NCBI GenBank assembly: GCA_029260595.1
Contig: JAJDCY010000023.1
Span: 248,001 to 312,000, forward strand
Origin: Phycisphaeraceae bacterium
GTDB lineage: Bacteria; Planctomycetota; Phycisphaerae; Phycisphaerales; Phycisphaeraceae
Direction of reading: 5' to 3'
DNA: 64,000 nt
Below the pieces are notes generated by a model. That model saw only the letters and a list, made by a program, of their open reading frames with translations, was not told the origin of the DNA and ran no database searches. The first letter of the stretch is position 1. Each line of letters starts with the position of its first letter. Below are positions 16,388-25,526 of the stretch, in pieces. A program made the position numbers and the translations under genes.

Positions 16388-17920
16388 ATGAATACTTCCG
16401 ACCCCATCAGACACACCGCACGCCAGCCTGCTCCCGCGATTCTGTACTTGATCGCTCTGCTGACACTCTTGAGCTTGGCCGGGCCGACTGCGTTGGCTGA
16501 CGAGTTACTTCTCACCGATGGATCGAGGCTCACCGGCGAGTTGATCGACCGCGGACCGCACGTGCTCACGTTCGACGTCATCGCCGGCGGCGTCCGGATC
16601 CGCCGTTACTTCATGGCCACAGACATCGTCGAGGTAATCGATACGTCAATCACCCAGCCGGAATCCGAAGAGGGAGCAGACAGTGAAACCACCGTCACCA
16701 CCGATACCGGCGATGAGTTAACGATTGACGGTGGCATTCTGGGCGGTGCGGACAACGCGGACCTACTCGAACCCGCCCCAACGCAGCCGGCCGCCGCCAC
16801 GACGCGCTACACCGTTATCCCACTCCACGGCGAGGTCGGTACCGAGATCACCGCCGAGTTGCTGGAAGCCTGCCTCGATTCCGCGTCGCACGCTGACGCC
16901 TCACTGGTCATCCTCGAGATCAACAGCCCCGGCGGCTACGTTCATGAGCTGCAGCGCCTCGTCGATGTTCTAATCAACTGGCAAGCCGCCAACTCGCATA
17001 TCCCGGTGGCTGTGCTGATCGAGGAGGCCTATTCCGCCGCCGCGATGCTCGCGATGGTTGTCCCGACGATCTACATGAAGCCCGGTTCAGTCATCGGTGC
17101 CGCCATGGTGATACAGCCAGACGATGAAGGGAAGTTCTCCGCGGTCGGAGACGATGACGATGATGCGGTAGGAAAGAAGCGCGTTTCCGCGATCTGGGCT
17201 AAAGCCCGCGCCGCAGCCGAAGCCGGCGGCTACAACCCACTGCTCGTCCAGGCCATGATGGATATCGATCTGGAGATCTGGCTGGCCTACGATGGCGACG
17301 GCCACCCTGTGATCCTGCCAGCGGAAGCGGTTGATAACGGCCGGGTGGTTGACCATTACGCCGCGACCCTCGTCGAGACCGGCGGTTCCGCTGACGCCAC
17401 CTCTCAGGGCGCCCCGATACCACCGCAACGCCTTAGCGCTGACGGCAAACTACTGACCCTCACTGCGAGTCAGGCCGTCGAGTGTGGTCTGGCCAAAGCG
17501 ATTGTCGGGGATACGGCAGAAGCGATCGAGCACCTCGGGTACGCAGGCGCGCATGACGACAGCGACAACGCCGAGCTGCTAACCATGCGGCACGTACGAC
17601 AGATTGAACGCACCGAGAAAGAGTATCGACGCCTCAAAGACTTCCTGGCCAACCGACTCGACTGGAGCAACGAGCCTTCACAACCGAAGCTGCGTGAGCT
17701 ACTAAGCCGCCGCCGCGACCTGCTCGCGGCGCAGCAAGCAATCACGCGCATCATCAAGCTCGCCAAGGAACACCACTGGATCGCGCGCAAAGCGTCTGAC
17801 GACTTCGACTCGATAACGGCGTTCGACGTCCTGCGCGCTCTCAATAAAGCCCTGGAGGATCTCGACGAGCGGATTACCGACAAGAAAGAAAACCTGCGCC
17901 GCGCCAAGAAGTATCAATAA
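16388..17920 (+). CDS. Exported ClpP-fold serine protease-like protein (SDH/NfeD-type)
   Basis: This 510-residue protein has an N-terminal signal peptide (AILYLIALLTLLSLAGPTALA). Residues about 140-370 show the ClpP/crotonase fold of membrane serine proteases: YTVIPLHGEVGTEIT, LEINSPGGYVHELQR, and the nucleophile-bearing segment EEAYSAAAMLAMV followed by MKPGSVIGAAMV. The first part contains a small beta-rich LTDGSRLTGELIDRGP motif like those of secreted planctomycete proteins. The C-terminal 100 residues form a charged coiled coil instead of the NfeD beta-barrel. The ATG at 16388 gives an intact signal peptide; a GTG at 16358 is less likely. It may process membrane or secreted proteins (inference). 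Confidence 0.8.
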   Translation: MNTSDPIRHTARQPAPAILYLIALLTLLSLAGPTALADELLLTDGSRLTGELIDRGPHVLTFDVIAGGVRIRRYFMATDIVEVIDTSITQPESEEGADSETTVTTDTGDELTIDGGILGGADNADLLEPAPTQPAAATTRYTVIPLHGEVGTEITAELLEACLDSASHADASLVILEINSPGGYVHELQRLVDVLINWQAANSHIPVAVLIEEAYSAAAMLAMVVPTIYMKPGSVIGAAMVIQPDDEGKFSAVGDDDDDAVGKKRVSAIWAKARAAAEAGGYNPLLVQAMMDIDLEIWLAYDGDGHPVILPAEAVDNGRVVDHYAATLVETGGSADATSQGAPIPPQRLSADGKLLTLTASQAVECGLAKAIVGDTAEAIEHLGYAGAHDDSDNAELLTMRHVRQIERTEKEYRRLKDFLANRLDWSNEPSQPKLRELLSRRRDLLAAQQAITRIIKLAKEHHWIARKASDDFDSITAFDVLRALNKALEDLDERITDKKENLRRAKKYQ

Positions 17921-17982
17921 GTGATCGAGCAATCGGCCTCGTTCTAGCAGTTAATTTACGATCGGGATAGGTCGCGACGGGG

Positions 17983-18438
17983 TTACTCGACCAGCGGCTG
18001 ACCGGGGAATACCAAGTGGCCACTCGTGTAGGTCGTGCCGAATGTTGCGCGAGCGCTGGCGACCTGCCGGATGGCTGAGCGCAATCCGTCGTCACGCAGT
18101 GACGACAGCGGGTGGATGAATGCGGCCCAGACCACGCCGTTGCTCACCGCGTAGCGCGCATCGAGCGCGGTGTGGAAGTTCGCCGCCATGGCCGACTCCA
18201 ATTGCCCCGGCTCGAGGTCGTCGATCGACACGATCGGGCTGATGATGCGCATCCGGTCGGCCCGCGGATCATGGATCAGCATCATCTGCACGCCGTCGAA
18301 GGCGAACTCTGTCTGGTGGCCCCGTATGACGACGTCCTGACAATCGGCCTGGATAATTGTGAGCATGCGGCCGCCGTCCATCGTCGCATGCCCCGATGGC
18401 GCCATAACGCCGAAGAGAACAAGCAAGAAGGTGATCAT
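17983..18438 (-). CDS. Small exported protein of unknown function
   Basis: A 151-residue protein starting MITFLLVLFGVMAPSGHA, a short signal peptide. The mature part has alternating strands and helices, with FDGVQMMLIHDPRADRMRIISPI and a terminal TFGTTYTSGHLVFPG. Its general look, a small alpha/beta domain with no catalytic motif, recalls YbjN/chaperone-like folds, but this is weak. An AAGGGA motif precedes the ATG. It is convergent with the protease gene and downstream of the SDR gene. Confidence 0.65.
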   Translation of the reverse strand: MITFLLVLFGVMAPSGHATMDGGRMLTIIQADCQDVVIRGHQTEFAFDGVQMMLIHDPRADRMRIISPIVSIDDLEPGQLESAMAANFHTALDARYAVSNGVVWAAFIHPLSSLRDDGLRSAIRQVASARATFGTTYTSGHLVFPGQPLVE

Positions 18439-18554
18439 CGGTTTGTCCCTTGGTTGGAGGCGCGTACGCAGTTCATTCTAGGATGCCGACGCGCCCCGAT
18501 GCACTCCGTGAACACGCGTCGCGGCAAGGATCCACCCTCGGCTGCACGTGTGGC

Positions 18555-19331
18555 TTAGCGCAACGCTCGGCCACCATCCAATCGGATTACCTGCCCGGTG
18601 CAATAAGGTGCATCACGCACGAGGCAGAGCACCGCGGCGGCTGCATCACTCGGCCGACCGGCTCGACCCAGCGGGACACGGGCGATGTAGCGGTCTTTGG
18701 TGGTCGGATCGGTATCGGGTGGCCAATCAACGACACCTGGGGCGACGGCATTCACCGTGACACGCGGGGCGAGTTCGACCGCGAGCGATCGGGTGATCTG
18801 GGCGAGTGCGGCTTTGGACGCGCAGTACGCCGCATAGCCGCGCATCGGCACACCTTCCACACACGTGTCGGTCAGGTTGACGACGCGGCCGGCGCTGTCC
18901 AGATCACTCGGCTGATACTGCGCACCAAGCATCGCGGCGAACCGCCGGGTCAGCATCAACGGGGCGCGGGCGTTGATGGCCAGGTGGTAATCGAAATCTT
19001 CGGCGCGCAGGCCCGACAACGGCGAGGCCGAGAAGCACGAGGCGTTGTTGACCAGGGCATCGAGTCGGTCGAACCGCGCCGAGAAGCCGTCGAACACTCG
19101 ATCCGCCGAATCCGACTCCGCCAGGTCGACACGGATCACAGCACACCGCCGACCGAGCGACTCGATGTCACGGCGGGTCTGCTCGGCCTGTTCAACGCTC
19201 TGGTGACAGGTGATCGCGACATCCATACCCGCCTCGGCAAGCTGCAGCGCAATGGCTCGCCCAACCCGTTGGGCACCACCGGTCACCAAGGCAACCTCAC
19301 CAGCCAGGCTTTGGGGGGGCGTCGAGCTCAT
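18555..19331 (-). CDS. Short-chain dehydrogenase/reductase, pteridine-reductase-like
   Basis: A 258-residue classical SDR. The NAD(P)-binding motif TGGAQRVGRAIA is near residue 18-29, NNAS is the structural motif, and the catalytic YxxxK is in YAAYCASKAAL. The C-terminal block ending GRAGRPSDAAAAVLCL and TGQVIRLDGG is typical of FabG/pteridine-reductase relatives. The AQRVG (not GxG) form of the cofactor loop is the feature shared with FolM/PTR1-type enzymes; the substrate is not proved. The start is the ATG at 19331; upstream frame is Thr/Arg-rich shadow of the overlapping acidic gene. Its first 35 bases overlap the end of the gene at 19297. Confidence 0.88.
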   Translation of the reverse strand: MSSTPPQSLAGEVALVTGGAQRVGRAIALQLAEAGMDVAITCHQSVEQAEQTRRDIESLGRRCAVIRVDLAESDSADRVFDGFSARFDRLDALVNNASCFSASPLSGLRAEDFDYHLAINARAPLMLTRRFAAMLGAQYQPSDLDSAGRVVNLTDTCVEGVPMRGYAAYCASKAALAQITRSLAVELAPRVTVNAVAPGVVDWPPDTDPTTKDRYIARVPLGRAGRPSDAAAAVLCLVRDAPYCTGQVIRLDGGRALR

Positions 19332-19773
19332 CGTCGATGTCGTCGTCAGGGTCGTCGAAATCCTCGGGGTTGTCGGGGTCGTCCGTCTCGTCAAGGTCCG
19401 CGTCGAAGTCGTCGTCAAAATCGTTCGGGTCAAAAAATCCCGGCGGTGCCTGTGGATCCTCAAACTCCTCGGCATCCCACGAATCAGATTCGCCGTCGGC
19501 ATCGCGCGGGTCCGCGCCGCCCCCGCGGTCCCGCAAGCCGTGGCCCGCATCGTCGCCCGGGCGATGGTGCATCGACGCGGCGAGCCGGTCGCCGCTGGCC
19601 TGCCAGATATCGCTTGCCGACCGTCGCTGAGGCTTGGTCGTCGTCCGATGCCTGCTGTCGTATCGCCGCCAGGCCTGCATTAACAGCCATGCCACAAGGA
19701 TGACGGACACCCCCAGGGCGAGCAGCAGCAGGGCTAATGCCCCGAGTTGACCTGTGGCTTGCGGCGATGGCAC
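19297..19773 (-). CDS. Single-span membrane protein with a highly acidic tail
   Basis: This 158-residue protein has one span near residues 10-31 (LGALALLLLALGVSVILVAWLL), then a basic patch, then a C-terminal 70 residues extremely rich in Asp/Glu/Pro (FDPNDFDDDFDADLDETDD). No family recognised. The GTG at 19773 is chosen because TACAAT lies exactly seven bases upstream and the longer frame to 19965 has no initiation signals. The gene overlaps the SDR start by 35 bases in another frame, so translation of the two is probably coupled. The acidic tail may bind cations or basic partners (inference). Confidence 0.7.
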   Translation of the reverse strand: MPSPQATGQLGALALLLLALGVSVILVAWLLMQAWRRYDSRHRTTTKPQRRSASDIWQASGDRLAASMHHRPGDDAGHGLRDRGGGADPRDADGESDSWDAEEFEDPQAPPGFFDPNDFDDDFDADLDETDDPDNPEDFDDPDDDIDDELDAPPKPGW

Positions 19774-19780
19774 GGACCGG

Positions 19781-19786
19781 ATTGTA
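19781..19786 (-). promoter_or_regulatory. -10 box (TACAAT) for the acidic membrane protein, leaderless
   Basis: Minus-strand TACAAT, seven bases, then GTG 19773. Same geometry as the maf and PTPS starts. Confidence 0.5.
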
Positions 19787-19880
19787 CCGGCTGGCCCCGC
19801 CCGGCTGACGTTGCAGCCTCGGCACTCGTCGACACCGTGAGATTGCACGCGCGACCGCGAAACTTCCGATAACCCTTCTT

Positions 19881-22709
19881 GTGCGTCTGATCCAACCCAT
19901 ATCCCGATGGGCCAGCCTGGTTGTGGTGCCTCTGGCCGCGGCCTGGACACTGGTGTGGACCGCACAGGTTGTCGCCCAACCCAAACCGGCGTCAGCCGCG
20001 ACCGAGATCCTGCAACCGCCCCACCGCAGGCCGACCCAACAAACCTATGGCCGACACCGCCTCATTAAAAGGTTCACGTTCGAGGAGGCCGAGCAGAACA
20101 ACTTTGAAGAGCTGCCGATCCACTGGTATGTGATCGGACGGTCGGCGGACACGGCTAACCCTCACTTCCTGCGTCAACCGATCCACCAGGAGCTCCTTAA
20201 ACGGACCGGCTACCCGGCCTACGCGCCGGTCCGGTTTGATCGACCCCAACGTGAACCCGGCGAGCACCGGCTGTTGCTTGGGCTCGAGGGCGGGCGGTCC
20301 GGCGCATTTCTTGAGGTCGGTGCGCTCCCGGCCGTGCCCGAGAGTGACTATCTGGTCACCGCGCAGGTCCGCACCAGCGGCCTCGTCCACGCCAATGCCG
20401 CCCTGACCGCCTACTTTGTCGACGCCCGCGGAAACAAGATCGACGACAGCCAGGTCGCGATCGACCCGACTCGGACAAGCGGTGAATGGCAGACCGTCAC
20501 GCTGCGGCTATTGGGTGACTACCCCGGCGCGGCGTGGATTGGCATGCAGGTTGAGGCCCGCCAACCCGAGGCGACACCCGACGCCCCTCTCGGCAATCAC
20601 GAGGTTGTCTATCGCGACGTGGCCGGCGGCGTCTGGTTCGACGACATCACGGTCTGGCAGGTGCCCCGCCTGGTGATCCGGACCCAGAGCCCGGTAAACG
20701 TGATCCGCGCCCCGGTCGCACCGAAGCTGTCGATGCAGGTACAGGACCTGACCGGGCGCTCGCTGGGATCACAGGTCGTGCTGTACGACCACCACCTCAA
20801 CGAGGTTGCCCGGCTGGTCCAACCGATCCACGACGGGCGCCGATCGCGGTGGGCCTGGGCACCGCCGCTGAAAAAATACGGTTGGTACCTGGCCGACATG
20901 ACGGTCCACGAGCCGACCGATCGCGGCGACACGACGATGGTGATTGGGCGCAGCCTATCGGCGCTGCTGTGGCTGCCTAACGAATCTGCGTTATACGAGC
21001 CTGACGCCGAGCGATTCGTCATCGCGGCCGATGGTGCGCCCGAGGCCGAGTTGGACCACCTGGTGCGCGTGATGGAAGCCAGCCGACTGCGATCGGTCGT
21101 CGTCAGCGCGTGGGACCGCGGCACGACACTGGCGAACCTGGGCGAACGCCAGGAGCGATTGGACAACCTGATCCAATCGATCATGGGGATGCGCTGCCAG
21201 GTAACGATGAGCCTGCACCCCCTGCCGTTTGAGATGGCCGAGGCCCTCGACATCAGCGCCGACAGCCCGTTGTGGGCATTTGTCGCCGCGTCCCCCGGGC
21301 AGTGGGCGCCGTACCTGACGCCCGTACTAATGACCCACGGCCAACGCGTCCGACGCTGGCAGTTTGGGGCGCGCGACGACACGACGGCGTTCTTCCTTGA
21401 CGACCTCGGCCCAACGATGCAGCGGATCGGCCGCGACTTCCGCGACATCGCGCCCGACCCACGGTTGGTCCTGCCATGGAGCGCTCAACACCAACGCAGG
21501 CCGGAGCTAGCCGCGCCTCATCAGTTTGCGGTGAACGTTCCCCAATCCGTCCCGGCCGAGTCGATCGAATCCTATGCCGAGGAGTGGGACGCCCCGCCGG
21601 ACGCGGACTTTTGGCTGCACCTGAACGAGCCGGCTGCGACACGGATGGCTCACCATGTGCGCATCGAGGACCTGGCATTCCGCATGATTTTCGGATGGGA
21701 CACCGGAGCGGTCGGCACCGTGCTGTCGCGGCCGTGGACCTTGTCGAGCGACCGCACAAAGACGATGCTGCCCGACCCGCTGCTTGGCGTGTATTCATCG
21801 GTCGCGCACCGGTTGGCCGGGCGGCGTCGGATCGGTAGTTTGCCGATGGGCAAGGGCCTTGAATGCCTGATCTATGACGGTCCGGCTGGGGGCATGTTGG
21901 CCGCGTGGAACCGATCGGCCAGCTCGAAGAATGCGGTGATCGATATGCACATCGGCCCAGCGCCGGAAGCCGTCGACCTATGGGGGAACCGGTCGCCAGT
22001 CGTGTCTGAGAACGGTCGACACCGGATCGCACTCGGATCGGCGCCGGTCTTTATCGAGGGTGCCGACACCGCGCTCGCGCTGCTGCGATCAACCTTCCAA
22101 CTCGACGAGCCGTTCATCGAGTCGACGGTAATCCCACACAAGCGGATGCTGACGCTAACCAACCCCTGGCCACAGACGATCACCGGGTACTTCCGGATCA
22201 CCGAGCCGGCGGATTGGACGATCACGCCGCGGCAACACTACTTCGCGGTCGCGGCCGGGCAGAGCGCGCAGTTTCCCGTGCAACTGCGATTCCCGATCTC
22301 GGAGGTAGCCGGCGAAAAGAACCTGGTGGCGCGGTTCGACTTCCGCGCCAATCAGTCGTATGAAGTCGACCTGAACGCCCCGATGGAGTTGGGGCTGAGC
22401 TACGTTGACTTCGACGCATCGCTATCCCTGGAGCCCAACGACGAGACAGGCGAACTCGACGCGATCATCACTCACCTGATCACCAACACCGGCCCCAAGC
22501 CCGTCGCGCTCTATGCGTTCGCGAGCATGCAGGGCTACCCGCGCCAGGAACGCATCGTCGCCAGGTTAAAATCCGGCCAATCGGTGATCCGCCGGTTTCG
22601 CTTCTCAGACGCGGGCGACAAGCTCGACACGATCCCGATCCGCGCCGGCGTACGCGAGACCACCGGCCCCGCGATCCTCAACAAGGTCTTCACCGCGGAT
22701 GACCTCTAG
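19881..22709 (+). CDS. Large exported protein with beta-sandwich and possible TIM-barrel regions
   Basis: This 942-residue protein has a signal peptide (SLVVVPLAAAWTLVWTAQVVAQ). Residues about 60-270 look like a carbohydrate-binding beta-sandwich (FTFEEAEQNNFEELP...VWFDDITVWQVPRL, the ending common to CBM-like domains). A central region about 330-700 resembles a hydrolase barrel with DDLGPTM and LPWSAQHQ segments, and the C-terminal 200 residues form Ig-like beta strands (LTNPWPQTITGYFRI, ITNTGPKPVALYAF). I cannot assign a glycoside hydrolase family or catalytic acids. It probably acts on or binds polysaccharide outside the cytoplasm (inference). GTG start at 19881, divergent from the acidic membrane protein gene. 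Confidence 0.75.
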   Translation: MRLIQPISRWASLVVVPLAAAWTLVWTAQVVAQPKPASAATEILQPPHRRPTQQTYGRHRLIKRFTFEEAEQNNFEELPIHWYVIGRSADTANPHFLRQPIHQELLKRTGYPAYAPVRFDRPQREPGEHRLLLGLEGGRSGAFLEVGALPAVPESDYLVTAQVRTSGLVHANAALTAYFVDARGNKIDDSQVAIDPTRTSGEWQTVTLRLLGDYPGAAWIGMQVEARQPEATPDAPLGNHEVVYRDVAGGVWFDDITVWQVPRLVIRTQSPVNVIRAPVAPKLSMQVQDLTGRSLGSQVVLYDHHLNEVARLVQPIHDGRRSRWAWAPPLKKYGWYLADMTVHEPTDRGDTTMVIGRSLSALLWLPNESALYEPDAERFVIAADGAPEAELDHLVRVMEASRLRSVVVSAWDRGTTLANLGERQERLDNLIQSIMGMRCQVTMSLHPLPFEMAEALDISADSPLWAFVAASPGQWAPYLTPVLMTHGQRVRRWQFGARDDTTAFFLDDLGPTMQRIGRDFRDIAPDPRLVLPWSAQHQRRPELAAPHQFAVNVPQSVPAESIESYAEEWDAPPDADFWLHLNEPAATRMAHHVRIEDLAFRMIFGWDTGAVGTVLSRPWTLSSDRTKTMLPDPLLGVYSSVAHRLAGRRRIGSLPMGKGLECLIYDGPAGGMLAAWNRSASSKNAVIDMHIGPAPEAVDLWGNRSPVVSENGRHRIALGSAPVFIEGADTALALLRSTFQLDEPFIESTVIPHKRMLTLTNPWPQTITGYFRITEPADWTITPRQHYFAVAAGQSAQFPVQLRFPISEVAGEKNLVARFDFRANQSYEVDLNAPMELGLSYVDFDASLSLEPNDETGELDAIITHLITNTGPKPVALYAFASMQGYPRQERIVARLKSGQSVIRRFRFSDAGDKLDTIPIRAGVRETTGPAILNKVFTADDL

Positions 22710-22738
22710 GGGGCGACCGGCATACGGCGATACGATGG

Positions 22739-23449
22739 TCACTTTGCCAAGCCGCGCCGCGGCCGCGTGACCGCAGCCGCGAGGCTCAGCCCGAGCAGCG
22801 CGATGGTGGCCGGTTCGGGGATGACACTGGCACGCAGTTGGAAGCCCATCATCCCGCCGTCCATTTGATCAATCACAAAACCGAATACGCCGCCACCCAC
22901 ATCAAAGGGCAAGACGTTGTTGACCAGGTGGTAATCTATGCCTTCAATGCCGCCCTGCGGGGGCCCGTCTAGATCGTACGTCGGCGGTGGTCTAAAGCCT
23001 TGGCCAACGATTACAGGATCGTTGAGGAAGTTGAAGCGGAATCCGCTTGCTCCCGGGAGATAGAATGCCAGGTCGTACGCCTCTCCCTCGATCAGGTTCT
23101 TGATCGTAAACCCGTTGCCACCGAGCCCGCTGTCCTGAAGATCGTTGGTAGCGTCATCGTCGGTCCCGGAAGACGTGTCCGTGAGTTCGACCGTCACGGG
23201 CGTGGGGTTCTCGAACTCATCCTCTAGAGAGGTTTCTTTTGTGTTGACGCCGAATACGTCGAACACATTAACCGGCACACCGTTCCAGTTAAATCCATCA
23301 ACGTTGCTGAAAACACCATTCTCGACGGAATGGACGGACTCGGACTCCGCGGTCTCAGCGAGGAAGTCAACGTTGATCACGGCGGCGTCGGTCAGGCGGG
23401 GCCCCGTAAATAATGCCAGGACGGCCATGGCGATTAAGACACGTTTCAT
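22739..23449 (-). CDS. PEP-CTERM sorting-signal protein A
   Basis: A 236-residue exported protein: signal peptide MKRVLIAMAVLALFTGPRLTDA, an acidic beta-rich body, and a C-terminal tripartite sorting signal with the PEP motif in VIPEPATIALLGLSLAAAV, a hydrophobic span and a basic end TRPRRGLAK. PEP-CTERM proteins are cut and anchored by an exosortase, usually linked to extracellular polysaccharide. No exosortase gene is in the window. The ATG at 23449 is preceded by AGAGGAGG, a strong Shine-Dalgarno. Body function unknown. Confidence 0.88.
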   Translation of the reverse strand: MKRVLIAMAVLALFTGPRLTDAAVINVDFLAETAESESVHSVENGVFSNVDGFNWNGVPVNVFDVFGVNTKETSLEDEFENPTPVTVELTDTSSGTDDDATNDLQDSGLGGNGFTIKNLIEGEAYDLAFYLPGASGFRFNFLNDPVIVGQGFRPPPTYDLDGPPQGGIEGIDYHLVNNVLPFDVGGGVFGFVIDQMDGGMMGFQLRASVIPEPATIALLGLSLAAAVTRPRRGLAK

Positions 23450-23544
23450 GTTCAGTTCCTCCTCTGAGTTGTCTCGAGCGAACGATACGAAGCTCTGATG
23501 CGGCAAGCACCTCATGTCCCGCAACGCCATCTGGTTCTAGAAAC

Positions 23545-23573
23545 ATTTTACTCTGGAACGTTATCTCAGCCAA
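23545..23573 (-). promoter_or_regulatory. Sigma70-type promoter for PEP-CTERM gene A
   Basis: On the minus strand TTGGCT (-35), a 17-base spacer and TAAAAT (-10). The predicted start near 23538 gives a 90-base leader. Confidence 0.55.
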
Positions 23574-23827
23574 GGTATTTTTCCGATTATTCGCTGATAT
23601 TTTCGCTGCTCGCCTAAGTACTGTGCTGACCATAAGATTATCAACGGCGTGCCGGATCCTTCGGTAACCGGGCCGGCACGGATCGGGGAAAGCGGCCGGC
23701 TTGACACCGACGAGCACTAGCAGCGTATCCACTCGTCGACCAAGTACTGAGCCGTCCACCAATATCGCGGCTCGGGGTGTTCGGTTTCGCCTTGGTTCCA
23801 CGGCCGCGCACCGTGCCCTTGCCCGGC

Positions 23828-23833
23828 TACAAT
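23828..23833 (+). promoter_or_regulatory. -10 box (TACAAT) for thrC
   Basis: CGGCTACAAT lies 18 bases before the ATG at 23852. The leader of about 12 bases just fits the AAGGAAG ribosome site. Confidence 0.5.
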
Positions 23834-23851
23834 GCGGGCAAGGAAGACCTT

Positions 23852-25381
23852 ATGGAGTTGGCATATCAACAGTGCATTGACCCCGGCTGCGGCGCGACGT
23901 TCGGCGTGGACGAGGTGCACGTGTCATGCCCGACGTGCGTCAAGAACGGCAAGCAATCGCTGCTGGATATCCGCTACGACTGGGACCGCGCGGTCGTGCC
24001 CAAGTCGCTCACGGCGTTCGAACACCGGTGGATGACCAAGGGTGAGCACGGTGCGGGGGCGCTGGATTTTTCCGGGGTTTGGCGGTTCCGCGAGCTGCTG
24101 GCGTTCTACCGCAACGACCAGGACATCGTGACGATCGGCGAGGGGCGGACGAACCTGCAAGACGCACGGCTGCTTGCACCACACCTCGGGCTGAAGCCGG
24201 GGAACCTGTTCCTTCAGTACGAGGGGCTCAACCCATCGGGCTCGTTCAAAGACAACGGGATGACGGCCGCGTTCACCCACGCACGGATGGTCGGGGCTAA
24301 ACGTGTCGCGTGCGCATCAACCGGAAACACCTCCGCGAGCCTGGCCATGTTCGCGTCGCTGTGCGACCCCGGTGGCCGGCCCGACGACGCGGTGACCGGG
24401 ATCGTGTTCATCGGGTCGGGCAAGATTGCCTATGGGAAGCTCAGCCAGGCGCTCGACTACGGGGCGCGGACGCTACAGATCCAAGGCGATTTTGATGCCT
24501 GCCTTCGCCGCGTGCGACAAGTCGCGGTCGATCAACCGCAACTCGGCATCTACCTGATGAACAGCGTCAACCCGTTTCGCCTCGAAGGCCAAAAGACGAT
24601 CATGTACCGGGTGCTCGAGGCGCTCGACTGGCAATTACCCGACTGGATCGTCGTGCCGGGCGGGAACCTCGGCAACTGCTCGGCATTCGGAAAAGCGTTC
24701 GCCGAGTTGCGCGAGTTGGGACTGATCGACCGCGTCCCGCGACTCGCCGTGATCAACGCGGCAGGCGCGAACACGCTGTACGAGTTGCACGAACGGCAGG
24801 GCCTCAATTGGGCCGATGGCCACTACAACCAGGATGTTCCCAAGACCCTGTACGAAGAGATGGAGAAGACCGGGTACCACGCCAAGACCGTCGCCAGCGC
24901 GATCGAGATCGGCCGACCCGTGAACCTGCCCAAGGCGCTGCGGGCGCTCGATGTGATGGATGGCGTCGTGCGTCAGATCGACGACGACACGATCCTCGAA
25001 CACAAAGCGATGGTCGGCGTGTACGGGTTCGGCTGCGAACCGGCGAGTGCCGCGTCGGTTGCCGGCGCGCACCTGCTGGTCGAGGAAGGCGTGATCGGCA
25101 AGGATGAGCGCGTCGTGTGCATCCTGACCGGGCACATGCTCAAGGACCCGGACGCGACGGTGTCATATCACACCGGGATTGATGTTAAAGCCATCCAGGA
25201 CACCGCACCACGATCAACTCCGCACGGCAAACGTTCAAACCAGCCCATCCCCGTGCCCGACGACCTCGCAGCCATCATTGCCGCGATCGACAGCACTGCC
25301 AACGCAGCCGAAGCCATCCCCGCATCACCAGGCGAGCACGTGGCCGACCCGCTAACCGACCTACCCGTCAGCGAGTATTAG
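23852..25381 (+). CDS. thrC: Threonine synthase
   Basis: PLP enzyme converting O-phosphohomoserine to threonine. The PLP lysine is Lys133 in [19 protein letters not shown]-like [11 protein letters not shown] binds phosphate, and [16 protein letters not shown] is the glycine-rich PLP-phosphate loop. The 509 residues include a four-Cys N-terminal element (Cys8, 13, 26, 29) that looks like a zinc ribbon, as seen in other class II threonine synthases, and a C-terminal low-complexity tail. ATG 23852 has AAGGAAG upstream; a longer frame to 23777 overlaps the promoter. Confidence 0.93.
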   Translation: MELAYQQCIDPGCGATFGVDEVHVSCPTCVKNGKQSLLDIRYDWDRAVVPKSLTAFEHRWMTKGEHGAGALDFSGVWRFRELLAFYRNDQDIVTIGEGRTNLQDARLLAPHLGLKPGNLFLQYEGLNPSGSFKDNGMTAAFTHARMVGAKRVACASTGNTSASLAMFASLCDPGGRPDDAVTGIVFIGSGKIAYGKLSQALDYGARTLQIQGDFDACLRRVRQVAVDQPQLGIYLMNSVNPFRLEGQKTIMYRVLEALDWQLPDWIVVPGGNLGNCSAFGKAFAELRELGLIDRVPRLAVINAAGANTLYELHERQGLNWADGHYNQDVPKTLYEEMEKTGYHAKTVASAIEIGRPVNLPKALRALDVMDGVVRQIDDDTILEHKAMVGVYGFGCEPASAASVAGAHLLVEEGVIGKDERVVCILTGHMLKDPDATVSYHTGIDVKAIQDTAPRSTPHGKRSNQPIPVPDDLAAIIAAIDSTANAAEAIPASPGEHVADPLTDLPVSEY

Positions 25382-25443
25382 CCCGGGCATCCGCGGCACC
25401 ACAGTGCCACCGCGCCGTGGTCGCCGCCGTTTGGCCAAGCGGC

Positions 25444-25449
25444 TACAAT
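25444..25449 (+). promoter_or_regulatory. -10 box (TACAAT) for pyrH-frr
   Basis: CGGCTACAAT lies 78 bases before the pyrH ATG at 25527, giving a leader of about 70 bases. Confidence 0.45.
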
Positions 25450-25526
25450 CACTTGCGAATCGACGATCCACGATGCACCGCGCGCGACGCGCTGAGGTGC
25501 GCCCCCTGAAACGGCCCGAACACCCT

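Larger units (their letters stand above)
23450..23851. other. Divergent intergenic region between PEP-CTERM gene A and thrC
   Basis: It holds the promoter and 90-base leader of the minus-strand PEP-CTERM gene, a GTGCCGG...CCGGCAC inverted repeat at 23649-23679, and the TACAAT box of thrC. The part around 23580-23640 is AT-rich. No gene is supported here. Confidence 0.6.

Noticed and set aside
19332..19550. N-terminal extension of the SDR frame (Thr/Arg-rich 73 residues)
   Set aside because: It is an out-of-frame reading of the acidic-tail gene; the SDR fold begins at the ATG at 19331.
18450..19703. Plus-strand open frame of 417 codons
   Set aside because: Covers the SDR and acidic genes in antisense; Arg/Gly-rich without motifs, whereas the minus frame has a clear SDR signature.
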